From positions 1 through 11,975 of the forward strand of contig JAQVVC010000024.1 in NCBI GenBank assembly GCA_028699175.1: a stretch of 11,975 nucleotides of DNA, in the 5' to 3' direction. This stretch comes from Bacilli bacterium. GTDB taxonomy: Bacteria > Bacillota_I > Bacilli_A > RF39 > UBA660. The notes under the pieces are model-generated. The model had not been told where the DNA came from. It was given only the letters and a program-made list of their open reading frames with translations, and did not search any database. Every line of letters starts with the position of its first letter. Position 1 is the stretch's first letter. The position numbers were made by a program, and so were the translations under genes. Positions 5,876-11,975 of the stretch are shown in pieces.

Positions 5876-8198
5876 ATTCATTCCATTTAAAATTTTCTAC
5901 TTCGGGAATATCTATTCCATATTCTTTAATATAATTATTATGATATTTTAAAATATCTTCATATTTCTTTATTAAATTTTCTCTTACTTCACTAGTGATA
6001 TTTATATATTTAAGAATATCTAATATAATGTTATACCTATCTATTTTATTTCTCACTCTCATATCAAAAGGTGTTGTAATTGTTCCTTCTTCAATATAAC
6101 CATGGACATGGATATCTTGATTTTCTCTTTTATAAGTTAATTGATGAATTAAATCAGGGTAACCATGAAAATTAAATATAATTGGTTTATCTTTAGTAAA
6201 TAAATAATCATATTCATCATCAAGCATTCCATGAGGATGTTTATTATTAGATGCAAGTTTCATTAAATCAACTACATTAACTACCCTAATTTTTATTTCC
6301 GGTAATTCTGCTTTTATTATTTGTCTAGCCGCAAGAATTTCTAATGTTGGAGTATCACCAGCACATCCTAAAACTATATCAGGATTTTCATCACTTGCCC
6401 AAGTTAAGATATCAACTCCTTTAGCACAGTGGATTTTTGCTTCTTCTGTAGTAAGCCATTGCGGTCTTTCATGTTTAGAAGCTACAATAACATTAATATA
6501 ATTTTTAGTTCCAATTATATGATGAAATGATGATAATAATGTATTAGCATCAAAAGGTAAATATATTCTTACTATTTCACTTTTTTTAGAAATTAAATGA
6601 TTTAAAAAACCAGGATCTTGATGAGTATAACCATTATGATCTTGTTGCCAGCAATGACTTGTCAAAATATAATTAAGCGATGCAATATCTTTTCGCCACG
6701 ATAGTTCACTACACATTTTTAACCATTTAGCATGTTGCGAAGCCATTGAATCGATAATTCTTATAAAAGCCTCATAACTATGAAAAAAACCATGTCTTCC
6801 TGTTAAAATATATCCTTCTAACATTCCTTGACAAACATGTTCTGATAACATACTATCTATTACTTGGCCTTCATTAGAAAGTAATTCGTCATACTCAAAA
6901 ATAGTACCATTAAATTTTCTTTTAGTTACATCAAATACAGCATTTAATCTATTTGATATTGCTTCATCGGGGCCAAATATCATAAAATTTTTATTTAATT
7001 TAACTACTTCTTTTATATACTCCCCTAATACACTCATATCACTATTAGTTATTTCACCATGTTTATTAAATTTTAAAGTATATGGATCATAATTAGGAAT
7101 GATTAATTCTTTAAGCAATAAGCCCCCATTAGTATAAGGATTAGCACTCATTCTTTTATTTCCTTTTGGGCTCATTTCTTTTAAATATGATACTAAAGTA
7201 CCATTTTCATCAAATAACTCATCTACTTGATAACTTTTTAACCAATCTTCTAATATTTTAGGATCATCAACTTTCCCACCAGTTGAACCTGGAACTTGAT
7301 GAGCTCTAAATGTTCCTTCAATATTTTTATCTTTATATGATTTAAGACCAGTCCATCCTTTAGGAGTTTTTAAAATTATCATCGGCCAAATAGGTCTTGA
7401 TGAATCGTTTGTAAGATTAGCTTTATTTTTAATGTTTTTGATATTTAAAATTACTTCATCCATTGTTTTAGACATTAATTCATGCATTTTTATTTGATCT
7501 TCGCCATTAACTATATATGGTTTATAACCCAAACCTTCAAAATATTTTATTAATTCATCTTCAGATATACGAGCTAAAATTGTTGGATTAGCTATTTTAT
7601 AGCCATTTAAATTTAAGATAGGTATAACTACTCCATCAGTTATCGGATTAATAAATTTATTAGCTTGCCATGATGTAGCAAGTGGTCCTGTTTCAGCTTC
7701 ACCATCACCAATAGTACAAGCAACTATTAAATCCGGATTACCTAATACCGCACCATAAGCATGTGCTAAACTATACCCTAATTCTCCTCCCTCATTTATA
7801 CTACCAGGCACTTCTGGAGCAACATGACTTGATGTTCCACCAGGAAAACTAAATAATCTACATAACTTAGTTAAGCCCTGTTCATCTTGAGTAAATTCGG
7901 GATATATTTCTGAATATGTACCTTCTAAATAGGCATTTCCAATTAATGCTTGCCCACTATGACCAGGCCCTGATATATAAAACATATTTAAATCATATTT
8001 TTTAATTACCCTATTTAAATGCATATAAATAAAATTATGACCGGGGGCACTTCCCCAATGGCCGATTAATTTTGATTTGATATGTTTTTGTTCAAGAGGT
8101 TTTCTTAACAAAACATTATCTTTTAAATACATTTGAACACACGATAAATAATTGAGAACTCGAAAATATTCATCTAATTTTTGAATTTCAGTTTTCAA
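5874..8198 (-). CDS. xfp: Xylulose-5-phosphate/fructose-6-phosphate phosphoketolase
   Basis: A thiamine-diphosphate enzyme that splits xylulose-5-P (and often fructose-6-P) with phosphate into acetyl-phosphate plus glyceraldehyde-3-P (or erythrose-4-P), the key cytosolic step of the phosphoketolase/bifid shunt. The 774-aa product is full length for the family. Landmarks are GHWGSAPGHNF (about 46-56), GPGHSGQA (77-84), FPGGTSSHVAPEVPGS (118-133), the ThDP/metal motif GDGEAETGPLATSW (164-177), ILNLNGYKIANP, RAHQVPG, SEHVCQGMLEGY (452-463), WQQDHNGYTHQDPG (517-530) and YVHGY-type HVHGYIEEG near the end. Residues resemble the lactic-acid-bacterial XpkA type (SWQ, ILNLNG). An in-frame GTG at 8207 lies inside the AGAGGTG ribosome binding site, so the start is TTG at 8196-8198. 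The gene has its own TATAAT and appears monocistronic. An acetate kinase to turn acetyl-P into ATP is expected elsewhere. Substrate preference cannot be read from sequence. Confidence 0.96.
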   Translation of the reverse strand: MKTEIQKLDEYFRVLNYLSCVQMYLKDNVLLRKPLEQKHIKSKLIGHWGSAPGHNFIYMHLNRVIKKYDLNMFYISGPGHSGQALIGNAYLEGTYSEIYPEFTQDEQGLTKLCRLFSFPGGTSSHVAPEVPGSINEGGELGYSLAHAYGAVLGNPDLIVACTIGDGEAETGPLATSWQANKFINPITDGVVIPILNLNGYKIANPTILARISEDELIKYFEGLGYKPYIVNGEDQIKMHELMSKTMDEVILNIKNIKNKANLTNDSSRPIWPMIILKTPKGWTGLKSYKDKNIEGTFRAHQVPGSTGGKVDDPKILEDWLKSYQVDELFDENGTLVSYLKEMSPKGNKRMSANPYTNGGLLLKELIIPNYDPYTLKFNKHGEITNSDMSVLGEYIKEVVKLNKNFMIFGPDEAISNRLNAVFDVTKRKFNGTIFEYDELLSNEGQVIDSMLSEHVCQGMLEGYILTGRHGFFHSYEAFIRIIDSMASQHAKWLKMCSELSWRKDIASLNYILTSHCWQQDHNGYTHQDPGFLNHLISKKSEIVRIYLPFDANTLLSSFHHIIGTKNYINVIVASKHERPQWLTTEEAKIHCAKGVDILTWASDENPDIVLGCAGDTPTLEILAARQIIKAELPEIKIRVVNVVDLMKLASNNKHPHGMLDDEYDYLFTKDKPIIFNFHGYPDLIHQLTYKRENQDIHVHGYIEEGTITTPFDMRVRNKIDRYNIILDILKYINITSEVRENLIKKYEDILKYHNNYIKEYGIDIPEVENFKWNE

Positions 8199-8204
8199 AT
8201 AAAA

Positions 8205-8231
8205 CACCTCTTTATTCTAAATAATATTATA
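8205..8231 (-). promoter_or_regulatory. Phosphoketolase promoter -10 and ribosome binding site
   Basis: On the minus strand TATAAT (8226-8231) is followed by AGAGGTG (8205-8211) and the TTG start at 8198. The -35 is weak (T-rich at about 17 bp). The leader would be about 20 nt. Confidence 0.5.
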
Positions 8232-8247
8232 CAATAATTTTTCTAAT

Positions 8248-8273
8248 AAAAAAAGAGACTTTATAAAGTTCTC
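8248..8273 (-). terminator. Intrinsic terminator of the MBL-fold gene
   Basis: On the minus strand an imperfect hairpin (8255-8273; arms GAG-A-ACTTTA and TAAAGT-CTC, one bulged A) is followed by seven T residues (8254-8248). It overlaps the last codons and stop of the MBL-fold gene and lies upstream of the phosphoketolase -10, separating the two units. Confidence 0.65.
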
Positions 8274-9139
8274 CAATATAATATATTATCTTCAACAATT
8301 ATTTCTAACTCATTATGATCTAATAAGTAAGCTAAATAACATTTAATTGAAGCTCCTATATATGCATTTTGAATAAAATCCATTTTTACTTTATATATTT
8401 CAAAAATCTTTTTTAATATATGTTCAAAAGTAATCTTTTCTCCACATATTTTTTTTAGATTTCTAATTATATCTTCAGAAGCATCCTTATTTAATTTAAT
8501 AATTTTATCTAATTCTGTTTGGGAAAAGTTTTCACCATGACTAGGAACAAATATTTTAGCTTTTAAAGTTTTAATATAATCAAGGGTTTCTAAATATTCT
8601 TTAATATTATACTTAAATTGAATAGTATATTTTTTAAGCGCTGTTTCGCCTCCAATAGCATCAGCTAAGAAATAAATATCATCACTTGTTTTAAAACCAA
8701 CCATATCACCATTATGACCAGCTAAATTAATTATTTCTAATCCGGCCGGCAATATTTCTGGAGTTAATTCTAAAACGTTACTTTCTTTAGCAAGTATATA
8801 TTCATTTCTTAAATATTTATGAGGATATCCTCCAAATGATATTGCTGCTGTTATTTCAGGATTTTCAATGATTGCTTTTTCCATTTTACTTGCATATATT
8901 GGAACATTTAATTTTTTTTGAATAATATTATTGCCCCCAATATGATCAATATGACTATGAGTATTTAAGATCATTTTAATTTGCCAGTTATTATCTTTAC
9001 AGACATCCATAATATTTTGACCAGATTGATCATCAAATCCTGTATCAATTATAGCTACATCAGTTTCATTAATTAAATAAATCCCTATCTTATTAGGATT
9101 ATTTATTACATAAGTTTTACTTCCTAGTTGTTCTAACAT
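8261..9139 (-). CDS. Metallo-beta-lactamase-fold hydrolase with C-terminal winged-helix-like domain
   Basis: The 292-aa product has the complete metal-binding set of the family: THSHIDHIGG (His61, His63, Asp65, His66 counted from the ATG at 9139), GHNGDM with the next His, FLADAIGG with the bridging Asp, and VPSHGE with the last His. A strand-rich start with IIDTGF precedes them. The C-terminal 60 residues (AYIGASIKCYLAYLLDHNEL to the end) look like the small winged-helix cap seen in LACTB2-like MBL proteins. Members hydrolyse thioesters, phosphodiesters, lactones or RNA; I cannot assign a substrate. An earlier in-frame ATG at 9157 overlaps the -10 box and so is not transcribed; ATG 9139 sits 4 nt after AAAGGTGAT. 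The gene is flanked by its own promoter and terminator, so it is a separate unit despite lying between phosphoketolase and the nucleotide operon. Confidence 0.88.
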   Translation of the reverse strand: MLEQLGSKTYVINNPNKIGIYLINETDVAIIDTGFDDQSGQNIMDVCKDNNWQIKMILNTHSHIDHIGGNNIIQKKLNVPIYASKMEKAIIENPEITAAISFGGYPHKYLRNEYILAKESNVLELTPEILPAGLEIINLAGHNGDMVGFKTSDDIYFLADAIGGETALKKYTIQFKYNIKEYLETLDYIKTLKAKIFVPSHGENFSQTELDKIIKLNKDASEDIIRNLKKICGEKITFEHILKKIFEIYKVKMDFIQNAYIGASIKCYLAYLLDHNELEIIVEDNILYWRTL

Positions 9140-9143
9140 TTTA

Positions 9144-9164
9144 ATCACCTTTATCATTATAACA
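9144..9164 (-). promoter_or_regulatory. Extended -10 promoter and ribosome binding site of the MBL-fold gene
   Basis: On the minus strand a perfect extended -10, TGTTATAAT (9164-9156), lies 3 nt before AAAGGTGAT (9152-9144). A possible -35, ATGAAA, lies 17 nt upstream. The predicted leader is only about 10-15 nt. This also shows that the upstream ATG at 9157 cannot be the start. Confidence 0.6.
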
Positions 9165-9196
9165 AATTATTATTATAATTTCATATTAATTTCTTA

Positions 9197-9763
9197 TTAA
9201 TATAGTCTTTTTATTTTGTTTAATTCAATTTTATGGATTGAACCATGGATAACATTAAACTGGGTTTTATTATAATTTAAATTTATATTATTGAGGATAA
9301 AATAAAGCATATTAATAACTCCACGATGAGTTATTAATAAAGAATGATTATAATTATCAATACTATTTAAAAACTGAGCTACTCTATCATATAAGTCTTG
9401 AACCGATTCTCCATTTGGATATCTATCTGTAATTAAAGGATTATGAAAATAATTTGGATATAAATTTTTAGCTAATTTTACTTCCATACCATTTAAAATA
9501 CCTTTATTTAATTCTTTAATATCGCTTAATTCATATACTGGTAATTTTAATTTTTCATTTATAATACTAGCTGTTTCAATTGTTCGATTAAGTCCACTAT
9601 GATATATGGTGTTAATATCTTTGATATTTCGAACAATAAAATCAGCACTTTTTTCTACTTGTAATTTTCCTTCATCGGTAAGACCCCCACTACTCCAACC
9701 GCCAACAAAAGATTCATCATCTAAGCCATGTCTCATTAAATAAATAATAGTATTATTTTTCAT
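9197..9763 (-). CDS. Histidine phosphatase (phosphoglycerate-mutase-like) family protein
   Basis: This 188-aa branch-1 histidine phosphatase carries the RHG motif in IIYLMRHG (Arg11, His12), the second Arg in HSGLNRTIETA (Arg60), the Glu in IKELNKGILNG (Glu84) and the distal catalytic His in LLITHRGVIN (His146). The enzyme forms a phospho-His on His12 and usually hydrolyses phosphate monoesters; mutase activity is not implied. An in-frame upstream codon at 9802 would add 13 residues, but GGAGGG (9773-9778) lies 9 nt before ATG 9763, so I use that. It overlaps the end of the preceding Dcd-like gene by 11 nt (9753-9763), so the two are translationally coupled. Position as the last gene of a nucleotide operon suggests a nucleotide or nucleoside-phosphate substrate (inference). 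No clear terminator follows in 9140-9196. Confidence 0.85.
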   Translation of the reverse strand: MKNNTIIYLMRHGLDDESFVGGWSSGGLTDEGKLQVEKSADFIVRNIKDINTIYHSGLNRTIETASIINEKLKLPVYELSDIKELNKGILNGMEVKLAKNLYPNYFHNPLITDRYPNGESVQDLYDRVAQFLNSIDNYNHSLLITHRGVINMLYFILNNINLNYNKTQFNVIHGSIHKIELNKIKRLY

Positions 9764-10280
9764 TCTGAAAATCCCTCCATATTTCTGTTTCTCTTGGACC
9801 ATTAGAATGTTGATATTTTCCTTGATAGAGTTTTATTTTACCACATATTTTCCAAAACATTACCTGGCCTATTTCCATTCCTTTATATACTTTTACTGCT
9901 TGAGTAGCATGAAGTTGAAGAGTTAATCTTCCCTGAAAACCGATATCTACTAAATCAGATGTTATATGAACAAATAAACCCAAACGTCCAGTTGAACTTC
10001 TTCCCGTAATTATTGGTACATAATTATCGCTACCAATAATTTCATTTGTAAATCCTAAATATATTTTATTAGGATATAGAACTATACCTGAATCTGGAAT
10101 TTCAAGTATTTTAGTTTTTAATATTCTTTTTGTATCTAAAATTTTTTCATCATATACTTTTAAATAATCTCCTAAACGATAATTATAACTATTGGGATTA
10201 ATTTGAGATTTATTAAAAGGTATAATTGTAATTTTATTATTTTTAACACCCTTTTCAATACTATTACCTGATAGAATCAT
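9753..10280 (-). CDS. dCTP-deaminase/dUTPase-family protein, second copy, Gln at the catalytic Glu position
   Basis: This 175-aa trimeric Dcd/Dut-fold protein has MILSG at the start, INPNSYNYRLG (27-37), the GRSSTGRLGLFVHIT segment (93-107, containing the conserved RSS and second Arg), VDIGFQG (111-117) and YKGMEIGQVMFWKI (132-145). Dcd enzymes convert dCTP to dUTP, and some also hydrolyse it to dUMP. The general base Glu (E138 of E. coli Dcd, in a T/V-L-E motif) is replaced by Gln122 here (TLQL; codon CAA at 9917-9915). Deamination should therefore be lost or altered, while the DxGFxG element recalls dUTPase motif 3. It is nearly colinear with the upstream gene, so they are tandem duplicates. 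The start overlaps that gene's end by 17 nt, with GGAGG just before ATG. A pyrophosphatase-like or regulatory partner role is possible. Confidence 0.82.
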   Translation of the reverse strand: MILSGNSIEKGVKNNKITIIPFNKSQINPNSYNYRLGDYLKVYDEKILDTKRILKTKILEIPDSGIVLYPNKIYLGFTNEIIGSDNYVPIITGRSSTGRLGLFVHITSDLVDIGFQGRLTLQLHATQAVKVYKGMEIGQVMFWKICGKIKLYQGKYQHSNGPRETEIWRDFQNEK

Positions 10281-10803
10281 TTAATCCTCCTTTATAAAAC
10301 ATACTTACAAATGGTTTATTATGTTTATTATATTTTCCGGTTTCATATGTAATTAATTTTTTACCTTTTATTTTCCAAAAAGTAACTTGCCCTATTTTCA
10401 TATTAGGATATATTCTTAACGGCTGAACTGATTTCAGTTCTAGAGTCCAATTATGATAACAACCCACATGTCCCAATGGCGCCGTAATTTGAAGAAAAAG
10501 GCCTAATCTACCTACCGAACTTCTACCTATAAGTTGAGTAACATATTTTTTACTACCAATTTTTTCTTTAGTGCAAGCTAAATATAATTTATGCGGCTTT
10601 AATACATATCCTTTTTCCGTTAACATGATTTTCTTATATTTACTTTTTATTTTAGGATCTATTACATCATCACTCATTTCATATAAAATATTACCTAAAC
10701 GATAATTATAGCTATTAGGATTAAGAAGTTCTTTTTTAAAAGGAGAAATACTAATATTATTATTTTTAACTTCACTTTCAATTTTTAAACCACTTAAAAT
10801 CAT
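10264..10803 (-). CDS. dCTP-deaminase-family protein, first copy, catalytic Glu present
   Basis: A 179-aa Dcd-fold protein: MILSG start, LNPNSYNYRLG (27-37), LIGRSSVGRLGLFLQITAP (91-109), NWTLELKSVQPLRIYPNMK (118-136, with the expected catalytic Glu122) and IGQVTFWKIKG. Position 122 matches the Gln of the neighbouring copy without any gap. The usual D-x-G-F-x-G loop reads GHVGCYHNW, so the nucleotide pocket differs from that copy. Expected chemistry for the family is dCTP to dUTP plus ammonia; bifunctional members go on to dUMP. Its ATG overlaps the TGA stop of the radical SAM gene (ATGA, 10800-10803), a classic coupling junction, and its own end overlaps the next gene by 17 nt. Whether this copy feeds thymidylate synthesis or serves the specialised operon cannot be told from sequence. 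Confidence 0.85.
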   Translation of the reverse strand: MILSGLKIESEVKNNNISISPFKKELLNPNSYNYRLGNILYEMSDDVIDPKIKSKYKKIMLTEKGYVLKPHKLYLACTKEKIGSKKYVTQLIGRSSVGRLGLFLQITAPLGHVGCYHNWTLELKSVQPLRIYPNMKIGQVTFWKIKGKKLITYETGKYNKHNKPFVSMFYKGGLNDSIR

Positions 10804-11975
10804 ATTTTATAACTCCGATACTTTTTTATTAATGAAAGAGTTTTTTCTTTTGGTTTTATATAATCTAAAGAATCAAGAAAGTCGATATCTTCATCAAGCT
10901 TATTTCCAGCAATATCTGGAGCATGAATAAGATTAGCTTCTAAGTTATAACCGTTATAATTAATTTTCCCATCATGTTTTTGAGTAAAAGCATATCTATT
11001 TCTAATTTCTTGTTTTATCATACTGGTTTCTAAAATCAATTCTTCTATACTTAAAGGAGTATCTTTATTTAAAAAGACCACTAAAAATTCTGAGCCAAAT
11101 AAAATAGACAAAGCTTTTAAATGCATTTTAATTATTTCTTGGTATTCAAGTTCCTTATCTCTATATAAATATATAATTTTAGTAACATCTTCGTATAACC
11201 TAATCCAATAATTAAATTTTTTTTCTTCTAGAAGTTTTAAAATTTCTTTGACATAATTATGAGAATCTGGTTTTAATAATAAATAACTAAATAAATGCTT
11301 TTTTGTTGTAAGTGACCAATTTGAGTATAATTCATTATTTGACCACCAAATTATTTCTTTAAAACCACTAAGATCATTATTTCTTTCATATTTAATTCTA
11401 GGATGATCATAATTTACATTAACATATTTTTCTTGATAATTTGGGGTATTAGGGTAAATCGTTCTTATTACATAATCAACGCCAAATTCTTCGGTAATTT
11501 CAATTAATTTTTTTATATCTTCTTCACTATTTATTCCTTCTTTTAAAAGAGGTATTGATAATCTAATTTTTAAATTAGGATAATTATTTCTAAATAAAGT
11601 AAGTTTATCGATAAGAGGAATATAAATTTTAGGATTCATTATTGTTTTATTAGTATCATCATCATAATGAGCAATTGAAATATTTATTTCATCTAAACCA
11701 TCAATTTTTTGAAAGTGATTACCATTAGTATAAATTTTAATATATGAATCTTTAATGATTGTTTTTATTAGGGAAACCTTATTACTTAGATTTTTATCTA
11801 AGAACGGTTCTCCACCACCCGTAATTTCAAATTTTTTTATCCCCCTTAATTTTAAAGTGTTAAGTATACCTTCAGCATTTTCTATAAAAGGATTATCATT
11901 ACAAGAAATCAATTTTTTATGATAATCTCTTGACTTTGATATACAAAAAGTACAATCACAAGTACAACTTTCGGT
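10800..11975 (-). CDS. Radical SAM protein with C-terminal NDK-like domain (5' end outside window)
   Basis: The frame stays open to the right edge, so the true start is outside; a TTG at 11912 is internal. Visible residues 1-391 begin inside the 4Fe-4S motif: CTCDCTFC gives Cys4, Cys8 and Cys11 in CX3CX2C spacing (codons 11966-11943). Then come ITGGGEPFLD (about 51-60), IKIYTNGNH, INISIAHYD and VIRTIYPN, the strands of a radical SAM partial TIM barrel, ending near residue 215. The remainder reads like nucleoside-diphosphate kinase: YLLLKPDS (231-238; the KPD of NDK), SEFLVVFLNKD (295-305), ETSMIKQEIRNRYAF (compare ATNP...TIRGDF) and NLIHAPDIAGNKLDEDIDFL (348-367; compare NxxHGSDSxExAxxEIxxFF), with the phospho-His candidate His351 (codon 10925-10923). 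The gene ends TGA, overlapping the next start. The radical chemistry and substrate are unknown; the context points to nucleotides. Confidence 0.8.
   Translation of the reverse strand, partial: TESCTCDCTFCISKSRDYHKKLISCNDNPFIENAEGILNTLKLRGIKKFEITGGGEPFLDKNLSNKVSLIKTIIKDSYIKIYTNGNHFQKIDGLDEINISIAHYDDDTNKTIMNPKIYIPLIDKLTLFRNNYPNLKIRLSIPLLKEGINSEEDIKKLIEITEEFGVDYVIRTIYPNTPNYQEKYVNVNYDHPRIKYERNNDLSGFKEIIWWSNNELYSNWSLTTKKHLFSYLLLKPDSHNYVKEILKLLEEKKFNYWIRLYEDVTKIIYLYRDKELEYQEIIKMHLKALSILFGSEFLVVFLNKDTPLSIEELILETSMIKQEIRNRYAFTQKHDGKINYNGYNLEANLIHAPDIAGNKLDEDIDFLDSLDYIKPKEKTLSLIKKYRSYKI

Noticed and set aside
8196..8207. GTG start at 8207 for phosphoketolase
   Set aside because: The GTG is within AGAGGTG, the ribosome binding site; TTG at 8198 is 6 nt downstream of it.
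9139..9157. ATG start at 9157 for the MBL-fold gene
   Set aside because: It overlaps the TATAAT -10 box, so it would not be in the mRNA; ATG 9139 follows AAAGGTGAT.
11910..11912. TTG at 11912 as start of the radical SAM gene
   Set aside because: The frame continues to the window edge and contains the CX3CX2C cluster motif upstream of this codon, so the TTG is internal.
10800..11975. Prokaryotic viperin with an associated nucleotide kinase
   Set aside because: The combination of radical SAM and nucleotide kinase is reminiscent, but I cannot see viperin-specific sequence beyond the generic cluster and GGEP-type motifs, and the second domain looks like NDK rather than a nucleoside monophosphate kinase. 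It is kept only as a remote possibility.
1..11975. Mycoplasma-type genetic code (TGA = Trp) suggested by the extreme AT content
   Set aside because: Trp is encoded by TGG in all genes, and TGA is used as a stop at 10800-10802.
1..11975. CRISPR array, tRNA/rRNA, riboswitch or insertion sequence
   Set aside because: I looked between genes on both strands. Gaps are short and hold only promoters, terminators and AT-rich filler; no regular repeats, cloverleaf or transposase was seen.

Overview
The window is very AT-rich, at roughly a quarter G+C by eye. It comes from a compact bacterial chromosome in which nearly every base is coding and neighbouring genes overlap or lie tens of bases apart. TGG encodes Trp, and TGA serves as a stop (end of the radical SAM gene, 10800-10802), so the standard code applies rather than the Mycoplasma code. 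Strong GGTGAT or GGAGG ribosome binding sites, a class B-type sortase, a DUF2935 protein and a LAB-type phosphoketolase all suggest a host-associated, fermentative low-GC Bacillota member (Erysipelotrichia/RF39-like). That placement is inference. No tRNA, rRNA, CRISPR array, transposase or phage gene is visible.

Layout, left to right. (1) 95-1898 (+): a ParB/Srx-fold-like protein that seems to lack an AUG start, then a DUF2935 ferritin-like protein. (2) 1939-2760 (-): a class B-type sortase, convergent with DUF2935 across a bidirectional terminator. (3) 2892-3164 (+): a small zinc-ribbon protein. It faces a degenerate MTA/SAH-nucleosidase-like protein (3167-3772, -). (4) 3833-5849 (+): a short FMN split-barrel protein, a 68-aa orphan, a stand-alone E2/CAT-fold acyltransferase-like protein and a permuted NlpC/P60-like papain-fold protein. 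(5) 5874-8198 (-): xylulose-5-P/fructose-6-P phosphoketolase, the one clear central-metabolism enzyme. (6) 8261-9139 (-): a metallo-beta-lactamase-fold hydrolase with its own promoter and terminator. (7) 9197-11975 (-): a tight operon running off the right edge. It encodes a radical SAM protein with an NDK-like C-terminal domain, two tandem dCTP-deaminase-like paralogues and a histidine-phosphatase-family protein, with overlaps of 4, 17 and 11 nt.

The part most worth following up is region 7. A radical SAM domain appears fused to a nucleoside-diphosphate-kinase fold, and the gene is translationally coupled to two Dcd-family proteins. The second of these has Gln (TLQL) at the position where the first has the catalytic Glu (TLEL). 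Together they look like a dedicated (deoxy)nucleotide-processing pathway whose substrate cannot be read from sequence. Other notable points are the non-AUG start of the first gene, an apparently inactive nucleosidase fold, and a recurrent arrangement in which the -10 box sits only a few bases before the Shine-Dalgarno sequence, implying very short 5' leaders.
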